This document shows positions 51,983 through 62,369 of a DNA stretch of 64,000 nt, piece by piece; position 1 is the stretch's first letter; each line of letters opens with the position of its first letter. Made by a program: the position numbers and the translations under genes. The notes under the pieces were generated by a model. It had not been told where the DNA came from and made no database searches. It saw only the letters and a list, made by a program, of their open reading frames with translations. Source of the DNA: Aristolochia californica (taxonomy: Eukaryota > Streptophyta > Magnoliopsida > Piperales > Aristolochiaceae); the NCBI GenBank assembly GCA_029961685.1, contig JARWKL010000010.1, positions 25,766,067 to 25,830,066 on the forward strand, given 5' to 3'.

Positions 51983-54900
51983 ATGGCTGGTAGAGAAGGA
52001 TCGACACTTGGAATCAACAAGTTATATGGTATAGATTTTGCGTCCTAGAGGATATAGATCGAAGATTATCTATACAATAAAAAACTGCATGCACCAATTC
52101 TGGATATGAAACCAGAAGGTATGAAAGATGATGAGTGGAATCTCCTCGATTGACAGGTGTTGGGAGTAGTCCGGTTAACACTACCAAAGAACGTTGTTCA
52201 CAACGTAGCATCGGAGAAAACCACAACAGGGATGATGAAGATTCTATCTGAAATGTATGAGAATCCTTCAGCAAATAATAAGGTACATCTCATGAAGAAA
52301 CTCATCAATTTAAAGATGACAAAAAATACATTAGTGACATTGCATTTGAATGAGTTTAGCGCAATTGTCAATCAATTGACGTCAGTTCAGATTAAATTTG
52401 ATGATGAGGTTCATGCTTTAATTCTTTTGGTATCTCTACCAATTGTTGGGAGCCTGTGAGGGTTACGGTCATCAACTCTATAGGCAATGGGAAGTTGATC
52501 TTTAATGATGTTCAGGATACCATTCTTGTGGAGGAAGTTCATAGAAAAACCTTTGAAGAATCATCGACATCTAATTCTACCCTAAGTGTCGATACTAGGG
52601 GCAGGAACTTCGAGAGGAATTCCAATAAGGGCAACGATAGAGGGAAGTCAAGGAATGGAAGAAGCAAGTCCAAATTTGGAAGGAAGTGGAGTACTGGAAT
52701 TGTGGCAAGTCTGGTCACATAAAGAAAACCTGCAGAGCACCAAAGAAGGATGAAAAGAAAGATGATGTTGCAAATGCGGTGATTGAAGAGGTACAAGATG
52801 TGTTACTCTTGCTTGTGGATAGCCTTATTGACTCATGGGATTATATTTAGGGACTTTTTTTCACACTACTATGCACCGTGAAATCATGAAGAATTATGTT
52901 GCTAGAGATCACATGAAGGTGTATCTTGTTGATAGAAAACCTTTGGATATTGCTGGTATTGGTAATGTCAGTTTAAGGATGTCAAACGGGCCAATGTGAA
53001 AAATTCACAAGGTGACACATGTACCAAAATTGATGTGTAATATGATCTTAGTAGGACAGATTGATGATGAAGCTCGTAATGTGACTTTAAATGGTGTTGC
53101 CTAGAAAATCACTAGGGGATCCATGGTTGTTGCACAAGGAGTTAAAATAGGGACTCTTTACATCACTTCCAGTAGCAGAGACACGATTATAGTTGTTGAT
53201 GTTGTTATTGATTCTGATTTGTCCATTATAGGCTCAGTCACATAAATGAGAAGGGAATGAAAGTGCTTCAGTCCAAAGGGAAGCTACCAGGGTTGAAAAC
53301 TGTAAATAACAATTTGTGTGAAGGCTATATTTTCAGAAAGCAGAAAAATGTTAGTTTTTCTAAGGCCGGAAAAAAGCAAAAGACAACAAAATTGGAGTTG
53401 GTTCACACTAATGTGTGGGGGCCTTCAACTTTTACTTCCCTTGGTGGTTCTAACTTCAATGTCACATTTATTGATGATGCAAGCAGAAAGGTATGAAATT
53501 ATTTCCTGAAAATGAAATCTAATGTCTTTGATACCTTTAAGAGATGGAGAGCAATGGTTGAGAATGAGACATTTTGAGGTGAAATGTTTGCAATCAGATA
53601 ATGGGGGAGAATACTTAGATGATGATTTCAAGCAATACTGTGCTAATAATGGAATCAAGATGAAGAAGACTATTCCTAAAAAAACTTCAACAGAATGGTA
53701 TTGTTGAGAAGATGAACATGACCTTGAAAGAGCATATTGATTCTGCTATTAGAAATAAACTTCATACTAAATCTAAGATATGTTTCTTTAATGGCTATGG
53801 TGGTACAAAGTTTGGTTATCGCTTCTGGGATGACCAAAGTCGTACGATTATCAGGAGCAAGGACATGATCTTCAATGAAGGTGTCATGTATAAAAACAGG
53901 TTAAGAACTGAGTCTGAGAGCACAAGTGATGAAACCAAGAAGTCTGAAGTGATTCAGTGTAGAGATCTTCCAATTATTGAGATGGAGAATATTGCTCAGG
54001 AAGACCAGGAAAATATACCCCCAGAAGTAAATCATAACATTCCTGTGACTGAACGTAGGAGATCTGCTAGAACTAGATGACCACCACAGAGGTACTCTCC
54101 TACATTGAATTAAAATTTGTTGACTGATCAAGGTGAACCAGAGCGTTATGAGAAAGTCGTGCAAGTTGATGAATCAACCAAGTGGGAGTTGTCCATGAAG
54201 GATGAGAAGGATTCACTATTATCCCATCAGACTTGGCAGTTGACCGAGTTACCAAAAGGGAAGAAGGCCTTGTAGAACAAATGCGTGTCCCGAATAAAAG
54301 ATGAACATGATGACAACAATTGGTACAAGGCAAGACTGGTGGTAAAGGGCTTTTAAAAAAAAGACTTAGACTACACTGAGATTTTCTCTCTAGTAGTGAA
54401 ATCAACTACTATTAGAACAATGCTTGGACTAGTGGCAAATGAAGACTTGCACTTAGAACTATTGGATGTAAAGACAACCTTTCTTCATGGTGATTTGGAG
54501 GAAAAAATTTACATGATGCAGCCACAGAGTTTCAAACACAAGGGAAGGAGAAAATGGTTTGCAAAGTTCAAAAGAGCTTGTATGGTCTTAAATAAACAAG
54601 CTCAAAGACAATGATATATGAAGTTTCACACCTTTATGTGTAGTACTGGTTTCTTGAGGTGCCAAGCGGATCATTGTTATTATGTGAAGAATTTTAATGA
54701 CTCCTTCATTATTCTACTGCTATATGTTGATGACATGTTGATAGTAGGTGATTGAAAAAAGGAAATAGATAAGTTGAAAAGGGAGTTGACCTAAAAGTTT
54801 GCAATGAGGAATTTGGGTGTTGTAAAACGAGTTCTTGGGATGAGGGGTACTAGAGATACTGATGTCTGGAAACTATCACAAGAAGAATATGTGAAGAAGG

Positions 54901-55660
54901 TGCTGAGCAGATTCAACATGAATGATGCAAAACTAGTGAGTACTCCTTTGGCTAGTCACTTTAGGCTATCTAAGGAGCAATCACCTTCTATAGAGCAGTA
55001 GCGAGCCTACATGGCCAATGTGCCTTATGCTTCTACTATTGGCAGTCTCATGTATGCCATGTTGTGCACTAGACTAGACATAACTCATGCAGTGGGAGTT
55101 ATGAGTAGATATATGAGTAATTCTAGTAAACAACATTGGGAAGCAGTGAGGTGGATTCTTAGGTTTTTGAGAGGCATTGCAGACACAACCTTATGTTTCA
55201 GAAAGTCAGACTTGGAATTATAGGGTTGTGTGGATGCTGACATGGCTGGAGAAATTGATGGCAAGAACAGTACCACTAGATATGTGTACACATTGGGTTT
55301 TAGCTGGGGTCTCTAGTTGCAGAAGATAATTGTTCTTTCACTACTGAGGCTAAATATGTCACCATGACTAAAGCCAGCAAAGAGATGGTATGGTTGCAGT
55401 CTTTCTAGGAAGAATTAGGTCTCAAGCATGGGAAGAATGTGTTGTATTGCTATAGTCAGAGTGTTATTCATTTAGAAAAGAATCATGTTTATAATGGCAG
55501 AATAAAGCACATATAGGTGCGCGTTATCACTTCATCAGATCGGCTCAGGAGGATTGAACCTTAGCACTTGAGAAGAATCAAGTCAAAATCCAGCCGATAT
55601 GTTGATAAAGACTGTTATGATTGAGAAACTAAAGTTGTGGGTAACTTCAATTAGACTTCT
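51983..55660 (+). pseudogene. Tnt1-like copia gag-pol, broken
   Basis: Gag starts MAGREGSTLGINKLYGIDF at 51983 and continues with LYNKKLHAPILDMKPEGM and TTGMMKILSEMYENPSANN. The knuckle is YWNCGKSGHIKKTC near 52700 (first Cys changed to Tyr). Protease is degenerate. GAG-pre-integrase and integrase start with LELVHTNVWGPS and FIDDASRKV near 53400-53490. A deletion removes much of integrase. Then come INKLHTKSK..FFNGYG-type sequence, a linker, and RT with LLDVKTTFLHGDLEEKIYMM near 54470 and the catalytic YVDDMLIVGD near 54725, RNase H with YASTIGSLMYAMLCTRLD near 55020, and an end near 55660 before the PPT. At least a dozen stops or frameshifts. Confidence 0.9.
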
Positions 55661-55731
55661 CTCTGAGGATTAAGAAGTTGTTGCCACTGTAGTGGAGATA
55701 TTGATGATGGTTTAGTCTCCAATTGGGAGAT

Positions 55732-56137
55732 TGTTAAGTTTTGGACCCTAATCAATGCCCTACACTGAGTCGGTGCGTGATATATTAACTGTTGTTTCAT
55801 TTAGGACAGTTTGGGAATTTCACTCTTGTATCGCAGTTTCCTTACTTTTCTCTTTATATTTAGGGTGCCACTATTAGGGTTTTATCACAATCTGAGGAGC
55901 ATTAGTTGCGGCCGAGAGAGGTTAGAGAAAAACAACACCTATAAGTGTGTGCAATCTCTCTTCTAAACTATGTCATCTTCATAGTGGATTACTGCAACGA
56001 CGGAATACAGGACGTAGTCTCACCTTGAGGTGAACCTGTATAAATCTTATTGTGTTTTTTCCGTGTTTCTTTTCCTTCTTCCGCGATTATTATTGTTGTT
56101 CTCGTTAGTTTGGAATTAGGGCGTCTAATTCCTAACA
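55732..56137 (+). repeat. 3' LTR of the Tnt1-like copia
   Basis: 406 bases, paired with 51535-51947. The same LTR family is found inverted at 22581/27718 and 46579. Confidence 0.88.
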
Positions 56138-56141
56138 TCTA

Positions 56142-56581
56142 CCACCACTAGGGTGCAACACTTTGTATTTAAGCTTAGGGTGTGAGTAGGTCCAAATAAA
56201 CCCATGTGAATTAGTTGAAGTTGTCGAGAGGTGGAGACTAAATTTTTGGCTTTGAATGAATTTTTGTTTTGTTTTCCAAGCTAGTAGGCATCACAAGCTT
56301 TCTCCCTTAAAAATTTATGATTTGGTAGTCCTCTCACTAGGCTTTTCTTTACTAATTTGTTTATGGAATTTATTCCTATATGTCCTACCCTTTGGTGCCA
56401 TAACCAAGACTCATCAATGTTTGCTCCTAAATAAATAGCACTTGTTATAGGTAAGTCAATTATGTTCATAACAAAGAGATTTTTATTTCTATGTTAATCT
56501 AGAACTAGTTCATCATTCTCATTTTTTACTAAGCATTTATCTTTTTAAGTAATACTTTATTTTCTTTATCACAAAATTGAC
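56142..56581 (-). pseudogene. Copia GAG-pre-integrase piece
   Basis: Minus-strand frame 56469-56281 reads NIIDLPITSAIYLGANIDES, then LWHQRVGHIGINSINKLVKK and a C-terminal CDAY, the conserved GAG-pre-integrase LWHxRxGH pattern. Upstream on the same strand VSISQFCDKENKVLLKKINA runs to the E3 insertion. Confidence 0.85.
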
Positions 56582-56586
56582 TAATG

Positions 56587-56927
56587 TGTTATGCATGCAA
56601 TAACATTATTAAGCTATTTAGAGTCTAATTAATTGTTTTTTAGTTTAATTTATTTAATTTCAGTTAAAGAATTAATAGGACACATGGGTATTTTTGTAAT
56701 ATTTTAATTTTAACCTTGTATGGGTGAACCCTATCTAAGGGATAAGAATAATGAGAAAAAACAAGTATTGATTTAGTGTAAACAAGGGTTTTGAGTTATC
56801 CTCAACGAGCTCAGGGGTGTGCGTTCTCCTCAAATAACCTAGGGTTTTCAAACTTTTCTTTGGCTTGATTTTTGTCTTTCTCTTCTTCCTCCCTACGAAT
56901 CGTCGTGTTAGATCTAGGACCATAACA
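56587..56927 (+). repeat. 5' LTR of E3
   Basis: 341 bases, TGTTATGCATGCAATAACA...GACCATAACA. The final GTTAGATCTAGGACCATAA resembles the E1 LTR end. Confidence 0.9.
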
Positions 56928-56929
56928 AC

Positions 56930-56943
56930 TGGTATTAGAGCGA
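56930..56943 (+). other. Primer binding site of E3
   Basis: TGGTATTAGAGCGA, two bases after the LTR. Same one-mismatch initiator tRNA-Met site and AC spacer as E1. Confidence 0.8.
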
Positions 56944-56951
56944 GAACACAA

Positions 56952-57598
56952 TGATGGATTCTTCAACCCTAGAAGAAATACTCGCCATACTCTAGGATTT
57001 ACACACAACAGCAGGTAAGATGTATCAAGATGTGCGCACCCTAATATGTGAGATGCGTCAATCTTCCATTAAAATGTTAGAGGAATGGTCTGCAATTGAG
57101 AGGCATCTCGTTGCCGCAAAAAAGAAGTTCATACGACCTAAAATCTTCAAGCAAGAAAAATTCACAAAACGCAAAGTAGTAGACGTTGTCTCGGACGGGA
57201 AAAAAGGCCTCGGGCCAAAAAAATTCACAATTTTCGTGTAGGGAAATTCGGAGTAGAACTCCAGCAGCAGGGACCCTGCAAATCCAAAATCGGAGTCTAA
57301 AACCTCAAATCCAAAATCTTCCAAAACCTCGTTGGAACTAGACGATTTGGGTGGGACCTCAAATCCAAAGTCGGCGTCTGTTGTAGAGGAACCAAGAGGC
57401 TTGTTCATAATTCAACCCTAAGGTTCTTCGGACTAGACCTATTCTAAATTTTGGCCATGATGTCCTGTTGTTCGCCATCGGAAAAGGGTGAGGCTCCATA
57501 AAAAAAAAACCGTTGGACTTTAGCTTCATAACGACACTTCTCCCTCTCACTCTCGGTCTCGGCAACCCAGCGGGAAACCAACCTCAACACATTTTGGG
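56952..57598 (+). pseudogene. Gag-like remnant of E3
   Basis: It starts MMDSSTLEEILAIL, then after a stop YQDVRTLICEMRQSSIKMLE and ERHLVAAKKKFIRPK (57020-57240), then LELDDLGGTSNPKS near 57330, which matches E1. The coiled-coil-like start and basic middle fit a gag N-terminus in position, but no knuckle or named domain is present. Interrupted by stops. It ends at GGGGTAAGT (57596-57604). Confidence 0.5.
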
Positions 57599-57604
57599 GT
57601 AAGT
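57596..57604 (+). promoter_or_regulatory. Splice-donor-like site in E3
   Basis: GGGGTAAGT, identical to E1 16396-16404. The matching acceptor would be TTCTTGTCAATTCTTCAACCAG ending at 57958: a pyrimidine-rich stretch and CAG directly before the captured PPR frame. Confidence 0.5.
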
Positions 57605-57958
57605 TTTTGAAACGCTACCGATTTTTATGTCAAAACGCATCTTCCATGGGGTTGATGGGGCTCAAATGGTCTGAGCAATAGCAACACTGCTCGAATTTTG
57701 GGGCTGGGAGTTTTCTATTCCGTGAAGTAGAGAAACAAAACCAATTTGAAGGAATTCCGGTTTTTGCATCTGAATGGAGATATGGGATTTTTTTGGAGAT
57801 TCCGGGAATGCTCAAAAAATTTCTTGGGGTAATTTGTTTTTTTGTTGATGCGAACAGTACCTGTGTGTCTGTTCTTTGTCAAATTGAAAACGTTGTGCTT
57901 CATTTTTTGGGTGATATGTATGTTGGTCGGCCATAGTTCTTGTCAATTCTTCAACCAG
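57605..57958 (+). other. Intron-like tract of E3, shared with E1
   Basis: T-rich, non-coding. From about 57840 it aligns with E1 16800-16957 and ends at the same TTCAACCAG. Sequence similarity between the two elements stops abruptly at this point. Confidence 0.5.
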
Positions 57959-59490
57959 GGGCATTTGAGGATGCTTTTAAACTCTTTAAGCGACTGCCTT
58001 AGTTGTGCCTAGTTGCTAGTTCTGTTACTTATTGTACAATAATTGATGGGTGTCTTAAACTAGGAGGGATTAGTGAGGCACTTGAGATATTTGATGAGTA
58101 CAAAAAGACTTCGCTGGGATCTTCTGGTGCTACTGGCTATAACTTCATCATTGGAGTGCTCTGCAGAGAAGGCAAGGTGGAAATGGCAGTTGCCCTATTT
58201 TTTGAACTCAGAAAAAATGGGTTGCCATTGCATGATTTTATTTATATGAAATTGATGGATGTCAAGTTTAATGAAGGTGGTGAAGAGGGTATCTTCGAGT
58301 TGCTTTCTGGATTGAACAATTAGATTCTAAGAAACTTGGTTTGTTGTATAATGATGCTATTAGTTTTTTATGCAAGAAAGGTTGTCATTATGTAGCTTCT
58401 AATGTTTACTTTGTAATGAGGATAAGAGGCATACTTGTGACAACTAGTTCCTACTATTTAATCCTCAAACGTTTTATCCACCTTGGAAATCTTGAGCAAG
58501 TTCAACTGATGTTAACTTCATATTTAAAAGAATATGGTATTCTTGATCCTATAATAAACAAGCTTCTAGTTCATTACATGTGCAAACAAAACATAAATGG
58601 AGCTCTCCAGCTTCTAAATTATAGGGGTGAGGTGAGGGAAGTTTAAGCGCCCTAACAACAATCTTGTATGCACTTACCAGGCAAGGGAGAGCTCAACTTG
58701 CTCATGAGTTTGTCTTGGACGCTGAAGAAATGGGAATGGTTTTGGATGTTGTTGTCTACTCTGTTGTGGTTGATGGGCTTTATAAAGAAGGATGTCTGAA
58801 AGAGGCTTTAGATCTCTGTGAGAGGATGAGAGCCAAGGGTGTCCATCCCAATATAGTTACTTATAATTCAGTGATTAGTGGTTTGTGCCATGAGGGATGT
58901 CCGGTGTAAGCATTTAGGCTATTTGATTCATTAGAGAAAATTAATGTTCTTCCCTCTGTTGCTACATATTCAACTTTGATAGACCTACAAGATGCAAATG
59001 AATTATATAAAAGAATGGTTCTCAAGGGTTTGATTCCAAATACATGTGTCTACAACTCATTAATCAATGGTAACTACAATTACGGATTAATTGAGCAAGC
59101 ACTTGATCTTGTTATTCACATGGAAGAAAGTGGCCAAATACCTGATGCCTCCACAATTAGTTTTGTGCTTGGTGGTTATTCTGTCAAAGGTGACATGGAA
59201 ACTACACTTTTATTTTTTGGTGAATGCTGAAGCCGGGCAATTTTACCTGACTTTTTGGGTTTTCTTACTTTGGTGAGGGGACTGTTTACTAAGGGTAGAA
59301 TGGAAGAAGCCAGAACCATTATGAAAGATATGCTCCAAAGTCCATCAATAGCAGAGTTTATAGATAAATCAGGGAATGAGATTGAAATAAAGTCACTAAC
59401 CCATTTTCTCGATGGTTTAGCAGATCGTGGAATTATTCTCAAGGCAATCAATGTTCTTGATGAAGTGGGCTCTATGGTTTTCCCTAGGAG
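57959..59490 (+). pseudogene. Captured PPR-protein gene fragment (P class)
   Basis: It begins in frame after CAACCAG with GAFEDAFKLFKRLP and then successive 35-residue P-type pentatricopeptide repeats: SVTYCTIIDGCLKLGGISEA, ATGYNFIIGVLCREGKVEMA, DVVVYSVVVDGLYKEGCLKE, NIVTYNSVISGLCHEG, NTCVYNSLINGNYNYGLIEQ. The end reads FLGFLTLVRGLFTKGRMEEA and INVLDEVGSMVFP. From memory of that protein, the C-terminal part resembles Arabidopsis At5g57250-type PPR proteins (organelle RNA binding), a tentative assignment. N-terminus and C-terminus are missing. Stops near 58321, 58645, 58907 and 59227, and frameshifts, show it is dead. Confidence 0.88.
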
Positions 59491-59864
59491 GAGGCCTCAA
59501 GCTAGTTGTGGCCCTGCAAAGATGAAAAAAACACAGCATATGGGGAATCAGGAGAGTAAAGAAGCACAATACACTGGAAGAAATGTGGAGAATAGGATTT
59601 CTATGCTTAGCAGTTTGGTTTTTCTGGAAATGGTGGAGAATATATTGCAGGGAATGATTTTTATGACTGTTGAAGGGAAAAAAATTAAACCCTGGGTGGA
59701 GTCTAGATAGAGTATAAGTGCTGCAGTTTTGCATGGGCATATTAATTTTTCGTTTGATCCATGACCATCAAATTCCAGTGGTGCAAAAGACTTAGAAAAC
59801 AAAAATATGCTGAGAATAGCTCCTAGAGAGCGACTTGCTGCAATTGCAGTTTTAATTCATACAT
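59491..59864 (+). other. Unrecognised cargo segment of E3
   Basis: An open frame continues to 59710 (KKTQHMGNQESKEAQYT...) without a pattern I can name. It may be the decayed 3' end of the PPR transcript. 59711-59864 shows nothing. Confidence 0.4.
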
Positions 59865-59898
59865 GGGTCCATAGCTCAGTGGTAGAGCACAGACTGAC
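59865..59898 (+). pseudogene. 5' half of a tRNA gene (tRNA-Cys-like)
   Basis: GGGTCCATAGCTCAGTGGTA followed by GAGCA matches the acceptor 5' strand, D-arm and A box of plant tRNA-Cys(GCA). The anticodon arm and 3' half do not follow, so no functional tRNA is encoded. It sits between the PPR and thiolase cargo. Confidence 0.6.
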
Positions 59899-60155
59899 CG
59901 AACGTGTTCACAACCATCTGAAGGACGGTGCTGAGGACAGCTTGTGCATACGCTCATGGGTTCTTCAACAAATTTTTTTGTGCTGCTGCTGTGGCACTGC
60001 AACAACTAGTGTTGACAACAGTGGCACTGCTGAAAACAGTGCTGCCAAACAGCATAGAAAACAGAGCTGTTGTGACAGTGCAAAAACCAGTGCTGAAAAC
60101 AGTGGTAGTGTAGCATGAAACAGATGACGTTGCTGGTTTTCCAGCCCATGTTGGC
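59899..60155 (+). other. Cargo linker with ACAGTG-rich microrepeat
   Basis: Between 59995 and 60110 the words ACAGTGGC, ACAGTGCTG and ACTGCTGAAAACAG recur many times in no fixed period. No protein or RNA gene recognised. Confidence 0.4.
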
Positions 60156-60810
60156 ATGCGGATTTTCAGGATGCAATCATTCTATGCTGGTTTTATAGAA
60201 ACGGTGCTATTCAGAACTGTGAAACAGCAAGGTTCTTCTAGCCTTCAGATTGTTACCGCTGTTGCTGTAGCTATACAAGCTGGTTTCAATGACATAGGAC
60301 TTGGAGCTGGATTATATTTGATGCCTGAACATCCTATGGCATGGGAAGGCTTCATACACCCTAAGATAAAGAATTTCCAACAAGCTCCAGATTTTCTTCC
60401 TCTGTGTATTACTTCTGAATATGTTCCTCATCGAATTGGTGTCACCAGGCAGAAGCAAGACCCCACTCCTGTTCTGTCCCATAAGCAAGCTGCTACAACA
60501 ACTGCATCAGTGGCTACAAAGATCATTGACACTAAAAATCAGGAGGAGAAAAATGTTGTGCTTTCTGTGGAAGATGGTTGCTGACATAATGCAATTGGGT
60601 CTGACCGGGCTTAGCTGCAGACTGTTTTCAAGAAGGATGGCACGGCCACTGCTAGTAACTCGAACCAAGAATTTTACTGCTGTTGGTGTGGACCCTTCTA
60701 TAATGGGCATAGGTCCACCTATTGCAATTTCTATTGCAGTGAAGGCGTTGTATGAGGAAGTAGTTCCTGCATTCGATGTCATGGTACTTAACCGTATTGG
60801 GGTGTGCTAC
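60156..60810 (+). pseudogene. Captured 3-ketoacyl-CoA thiolase cDNA fragment
   Basis: The frame reads QQGSSSLQIVTAVAVAIQAG, FNDIGLGAGLYLM, NPMAWEG-like HPMAWEGFIHPKI, ITSEYVPHRIGVTRQKQD and HKQAATTTASVATKIID, then after a stop near 60582 VFKKDGTATAS-like sequence and, in another frame, AVGVDPSIMGIGPPIAISIA. This is the order in plant peroxisomal thiolases (KAT2/PED1 type, fatty-acid beta-oxidation). The nucleophile cysteine of the NRQCSSGLQ motif is replaced by glycine (KQQGSSSLQ). These genes are intron-rich in plants, but no intron interrupts these blocks. N- and C-terminal parts are missing. Confidence 0.88.
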
Positions 60811-60869
60811 AATAAGTGATGCTAGTAGTTTCTTTTTTTTTAAAAATAAAATTTACTACTCCCATGGAA

Positions 60870-60990
60870 TGCTTCAGTTTTGTCATCTAGAGGGCTGGCA
60901 CAGATCCCACGGATGCTACTTGGGAAGAGTGGAGACGTCGGCAAGGGCATGTAGACCCTACCTTCGAGCTTGAGGATAAACTCTTTCTCC
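60870..60990 (+). pseudogene. Gypsy pol C-terminus retained in E3
   Basis: One frame gives GTDPTDATWEEWRRRQGHV, then DPTFELEDKLFLPGG, directly before the polypurine tract. Compare SDTTWE...FELEDKLFL at the same place in gypsy B and D. It shows that E3's ancestor was a chromodomain-bearing gypsy element. Confidence 0.8.
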
Positions 60991-61004
60991 CAGGGGGGGT
61001 GTAA

Positions 61005-61348
61005 TGTTATGCACACAATAACATTATTAAGTTATTTAGAGTCTAATTAATTATTTTTCTTTAATTCACTTTATTTTATTTTAGTTAAAAAATTAATTGG
61101 CCACATAGGCATTTTTGTAATATTTTATTTTGAACCTTGTAAGGGTGAACCCTATTTAAGGGGTAAGAGTAATGAGAAAATGCAAGTATTGACTTACCGT
61201 AAACAAGGGTTTTGAGTTCTCCTCAACAAGCTCAGGGGTGTGCGTTCTCCTCAAAGAACCTAGGGTTTTCAAGCTTCCCTTCAGCTTGATTTTCGTCCTT
61301 CTCTTCTTCCTCCCTACGAATCGCCGTGTCAGATCCGGGACCATAACA
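61005..61348 (+). repeat. 3' LTR of E3
   Basis: 344 bases, paired with 56587-56927 with scattered substitutions. Confidence 0.9.
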
Positions 61349-61353
61349 TAATG

Positions 61354-62369
61354 CTAACTAAATTATGCATCAACCCTTCAACATAGTAGACTTCAAATAT
61401 GAAAGAGTTGGAGGTATCTATCTTTCCAATTCCTTTGATGGTACCTTTACTATTGTCTCAAAATGTAACATGACCACTGTCTTTCTGTGTGACTTCTACA
61501 AACTTCTTCTTATCACCTCTCATGTGTCTCAAACATCTGCTATCTAAAATCCATACATTCTTTGGTGCCTCAGCTTGGAAATGTACCTACAACAAGAAAA
61601 AGATCATCCCTTAGAGATCATATTTAGATTGGGTCCCTTTGGGAGAAGGTTTGATCCACTAAATGATTTGGGCATCCAAACTTGTTCACCCAAGGATTTG
61701 TGTTACCACAATCCTATCAGTTGTTTTGGGTACCCATTTTTGTTTGATGCCATTTACATTCTTGATTTCACAAATGTGAGCATAATGACCCAACTCATAG
61801 CAGTAGTAGAATCGAATGTGAGGTATGGGAGTGAACTTTTGGTTTTGTCTCTTTTCGTTCTTCCCAACTTTCCTCCAAGGCGTGTTCTTCTATGATAAGG
61901 TTTTGAATTGTTGTTCTAATTCAATACAAATCTTCTTGAAAACCAGTCAATCACAAGAGAGTTTATCTATCACACCACTTTGCCTTGAAGCATTTGTCAC
62001 ATGACTCTCATTTACTTCCTTCAAGGCAACAATCTCTCTCTTGAGCTTGGCAAACTCATGTCTTTGAGGATTGCATTTTTTAGTACTTTTTTAGATTAAG
62101 AGTAAATTGTTCTAGAAAAACTTATAATTTATTTTCATAATCATAGTTACTTACCTCTTTCGAAGTAGTGGAGTCATATTCTTCAATTGCCATGAGACTC
62201 ATGTCACTCTCTTCTTCTTCGGAGTGGCTAGACTAATCTTCCATTGTATCCCAAACCAAAATCAACATTGTCTTCTTCTTGTTCTTTGGATCTTTGCTTA
62301 TGGATGGGGTTCTACCTTTTAGATTTGAGAATTTGTTTATTTTTTTCCATGATTTGTCGCACTCATAAC
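61354..62369 (-). pseudogene. Copia gag C-terminus, protease region
   Basis: Minus-strand reading: from 62360 the lysine-rich SFSNLKGRTPSISKDPKNKK part, then an acidic SSHSEEEESDMSLMAIEEYD (near 62230-62170), typical of the gag end of Sirevirus-like copia. Then, near 61570-61370, a protease-like start NVWILDSRCLRHMRGDKKKF (canonical DSGCSRHMTG, active region altered) and SKGTIKGIGKIDTSNSFIFE, stopping at the E3 insertion. Many stops. Confidence 0.75.

Larger units (their letters stand above)
51535..56137 (+). mobile_element. Tnt1-like copia, complete structure
   Basis: LTRs 51535-51947 (413 bases) and 55732-56137 (406 bases), both TGTTAAGTTTTGGA...CGAACA or CTAACA. Flanks TCTAT (51530-51534) and TCTAC (56138-56142) are a one-mismatch duplication. 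Primer site TGGTATAAGAGC at 51950 is an initiator tRNA-Met variant. PPT CTCCAATTGGGAGA lies before the 3' LTR. The LTRs differ at many positions, so the insertion is old. Confidence 0.92.
56587..61348 (+). mobile_element. Gene-capturing LTR element E3, complete
   Basis: LTRs 56587-56927 (341) and 61005-61348 (344). Exact target-site duplication TAATG (56582-56586 and 61349-61353). Primer site at 56930 and polypurine CAGGGGGGG at 60991-60999. The interior holds a gag-like remnant, a donor-like GGGGTAAGT, a tract homologous to E1, then host sequences (PPR protein, part of a tRNA, thiolase), and just before the PPT a pol C-terminus (THE DATWEEWRRR...FELEDKLFL pattern of gypsy chromoviruses). It is thus a gypsy derivative whose gag-pol body has been replaced by host cDNA. 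It transposed as a unit after the capture, since LTRs and duplication enclose the cargo. Confidence 0.93.
48960..62369 (-). mobile_element. Sirevirus-like copia (minus), split by two elements
   Basis: Pieces in minus-strand order from the right: gag (62369-61354), then element E3 (56587-61348), GAG-pre-integrase (56581-56142), then a Tnt1-like copia (51535-56137), integrase (51530-51000), RT and RNase H (50990-49310) and the non-coding tail (49300-48960), which matches 22350-22580 inverted. Removing the inserts rejoins continuous sequence: at E3 the peptide reads LMHNL / VSISQFCDKENKV across the TAATG duplication. Element ends are not resolved. It is the oldest layer of this nest. Confidence 0.8.

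Noticed and set aside
59865..59940. Complete tRNA-Cys gene
   Set aside because: Only the 5' half matches. No anticodon stem, T-arm or acceptor 3' strand follows.
60156..60584. Functional thiolase
   Set aside because: Active-site cysteine replaced, ends missing and frame broken near 60582.
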